NCBI GenBank assembly: GCA_013396655.1
Contig: WBMV01004890.1
Coordinates: 831,025 to 895,024, forward strand
DNA length: 64,000 nt
Direction of reading: 5' to 3'
From: Campylorhamphus procurvoides
Taxonomy: Eukaryota > Chordata > Aves > Passeriformes > Dendrocolaptidae
In this document: positions 62,787-64,000 of the stretch, piece after piece
How the letters are laid out: the number at the start of each line of letters is the position of its first letter
How positions within the stretch are numbered: position 1 is the first letter of the stretch
Program-made: the position numbers and the translations under genes
The notes under the pieces: model-generated
Databases searched by the model: none
The model's input: only the letters and a program-made list of their open reading frames with translations
Told to the model about the DNA's origin: nothing

Positions 62787-63040
62787 TTAAGATGGGAAAG
62801 CCAGTAATACTAAACTGCTGTGAGCAATTGTTGGAGGAGGGGTTTTAGAAATCCCACTCTGATTGTCTTTGCATTTAAGGACCTCTTCCAATCTGGGTAC
62901 CAGCTCATGCAGAACACAACCTTCGTCCTGCTTTGGAGTCAGATCTGTGCCTGCCTGATTATAAACTAAATCAGCCATCTTCTGTAGGCTGGAATAAACT
63001 CCAGCTATTTCATCCTGGGGAATTTCAGAGGGTTGAATGA
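62787..63040 (-). other. Candidate last coding exon (minus strand)
   Basis: On the minus strand an acceptor (TTTTACACTTTTTCAG) is followed by 254 nt open in one frame to a TAA. The frame starts with two bases, then IQPSEIPQDEIAGVYSSLQK, and includes an acidic, helix-like stretch (VLHELVPRLEEVLKCKD) before a hydrophobic C terminus. Composition is that of a soluble protein, unlike most frames here. A minus-strand AATAAA lies at about 62424-62429, near enough for a 3' end. I do not recognise the protein. No matching upstream exon was found in the last 960 bp. Confidence 0.25.
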
Positions 63041-64000
63041 CTGAAAAAGTGTAAAACTAAATTCAGAGCTTAACTCCCCTTGTCTTCTCAAAATTCCTGT
63101 CTTGGTATTTAGAATTCTATTTACACCCAGACCATCTCCACTGTTGATGGAATGGCATCTGTCAAAGTCAGTACTGTCAGTGTGATGTGCCAGTAAACCC
63201 CTTATATTTTTGCATCTTTTCCCACATACCAGGACTTGCTTTGACATGTTGAAACAAATGCCACCCAATCCATTTTCACCAATTTTGGTTGTACTCAAAT
63301 TCTTAGCAAACTTCTGCTTCTTGGCTTTCCTATAATAATACATTAAATTCATCCTCACATCCATGGTGTTAGAAAATGATCCAACTTCTACAAACTGATT
63401 CAAAAGAAGCCTCTTCTTGTTCACAGTGAGTTCAGGCTCTCTCACTTGTGCATATATTCACTCCCTCCCCAGTTACTCCAAAACTCCTGCATTGCTGGGC
63501 TTCTCTCAGAGATCAATAATAAAGGCAAATGCTTTGGAGTCACCTGGTTTGGACAGAAAGGCTCTCTCAGAGCCTCACTCTACTGGGACTTGCTTCTTAC
63601 AGCAAAAAAGTGAGGCTGGGGTAGCTCCTCTGTTTCCCAGATTCCCAGGGAATTGATTTGAGCATTTTAACAGCTCCTTTTTCACTCCTGGCTCACCTTG
63701 TCAAGCTGCTTAACTCCCCAGGACTGTGGAGCCTCTTATCATCTCTGAGCCCTAAGAATGCAGTCAAAGCCCTGCTTCCAGCTCCCCACCAGCTGGCTCC
63801 TGCAGTGATGGCCAAAGTCACACTGCCCTCAGATTCAGCCCTTTCATGGTTTCTTACAGAGCAATCAAAGGGAAAAAAAGAAGAAATCTCATTACTTTCT
63901 TGCTAAGTCCATAGTGTTCCAAATTGTACTGACTCTTTGGTCAGAGTTCAGCGCAACAAACCGTGCAGGGAATGTTTTTCTGATTCAGATAAAGTTTTGG
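63041..64000. other. Unique DNA at the window edge
   Basis: A minus-strand frame of 146 codons (63005-63445) overlaps the preceding candidate exon in another frame. It begins MREPELTVNKKRLLLNQF and has no recognisable domain. If the minus-strand exon candidate is real, this region would be its upstream intron. Otherwise nothing is seen. Confidence 0.4.

Noticed and set aside
63005..63445. 146-codon minus-strand frame as an independent gene
   Set aside because: No recognisable family or start context, and length compatible with chance; the overlapping exon candidate in another frame has better support.
1..64000. CRISPR arrays, tRNA/rRNA genes, prophage or endogenous virus, operons
   Set aside because: Searched for by eye; no spaced identical repeats, no cloverleaf with A/B boxes, no polymerase or capsid-like frames and no gene clusters were found.

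Overview
The window looks like nuclear DNA from a sauropsid, most likely a bird. Two short pieces resemble CR1 LINE 3' ends, at 7256-7317 (+) and 38071-38145 (-). Recognisable repeats are sparse, and I see no Alu- or L1-like mammalian elements. Base composition is AT-leaning with a few GC-richer patches. I see no operons, ribosome binding sites or dense ORFs, so it is not prokaryotic. Placing it within birds (for example a songbird) would be inference.

I do not recognise any gene with confidence. Nearly all open frames are short, lack domain signatures and fit chance. No tRNA, rRNA, snRNA, known microRNA, CRISPR array, complete transposon or obvious viral remnant was seen. The best description is a large intron or gene desert holding scattered low-complexity tracts, small tandem repeats and old repeat fragments.

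Layout: 1-7250 is mostly unique sequence. 7250-7700 is a GC-rich patch with a CR1-like tail and a 72-73-bp minisatellite. 7700-25400 is AT-leaning unique sequence with a 22-bp triplet repeat near 13 kb. 25440-25680 is a homeobox-motif-rich, CpG-retaining block that could be a conserved enhancer. 25700-44480 is again mainly unique, with A-rich tracts, a 13-bp triplet repeat and the second CR1-like piece. 44481-45173 holds the longest open frame (230 codons) over a locally CpG-rich stretch. 45-57 kb is unique sequence with GC-rich patches, followed by a GA microsatellite at 57.3 kb. 60.0-60.45 kb is GC-rich with a signal-peptide-like short frame. 62.8-63.0 kb has a minus-strand stretch resembling a last coding exon.

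Several short segments have good splice signals and open frames: 10252-10275, 15312-15344, 16682-16716 and 31881-31969 on plus, and 12345-12403, 3243-3279 and 62787-63040 on minus. The four plus-strand ones are phase-compatible in order. Pseudo-exons of this kind are common in vertebrate introns, so all are offered as low-confidence candidates that RNA-seq or cross-species alignment could settle.
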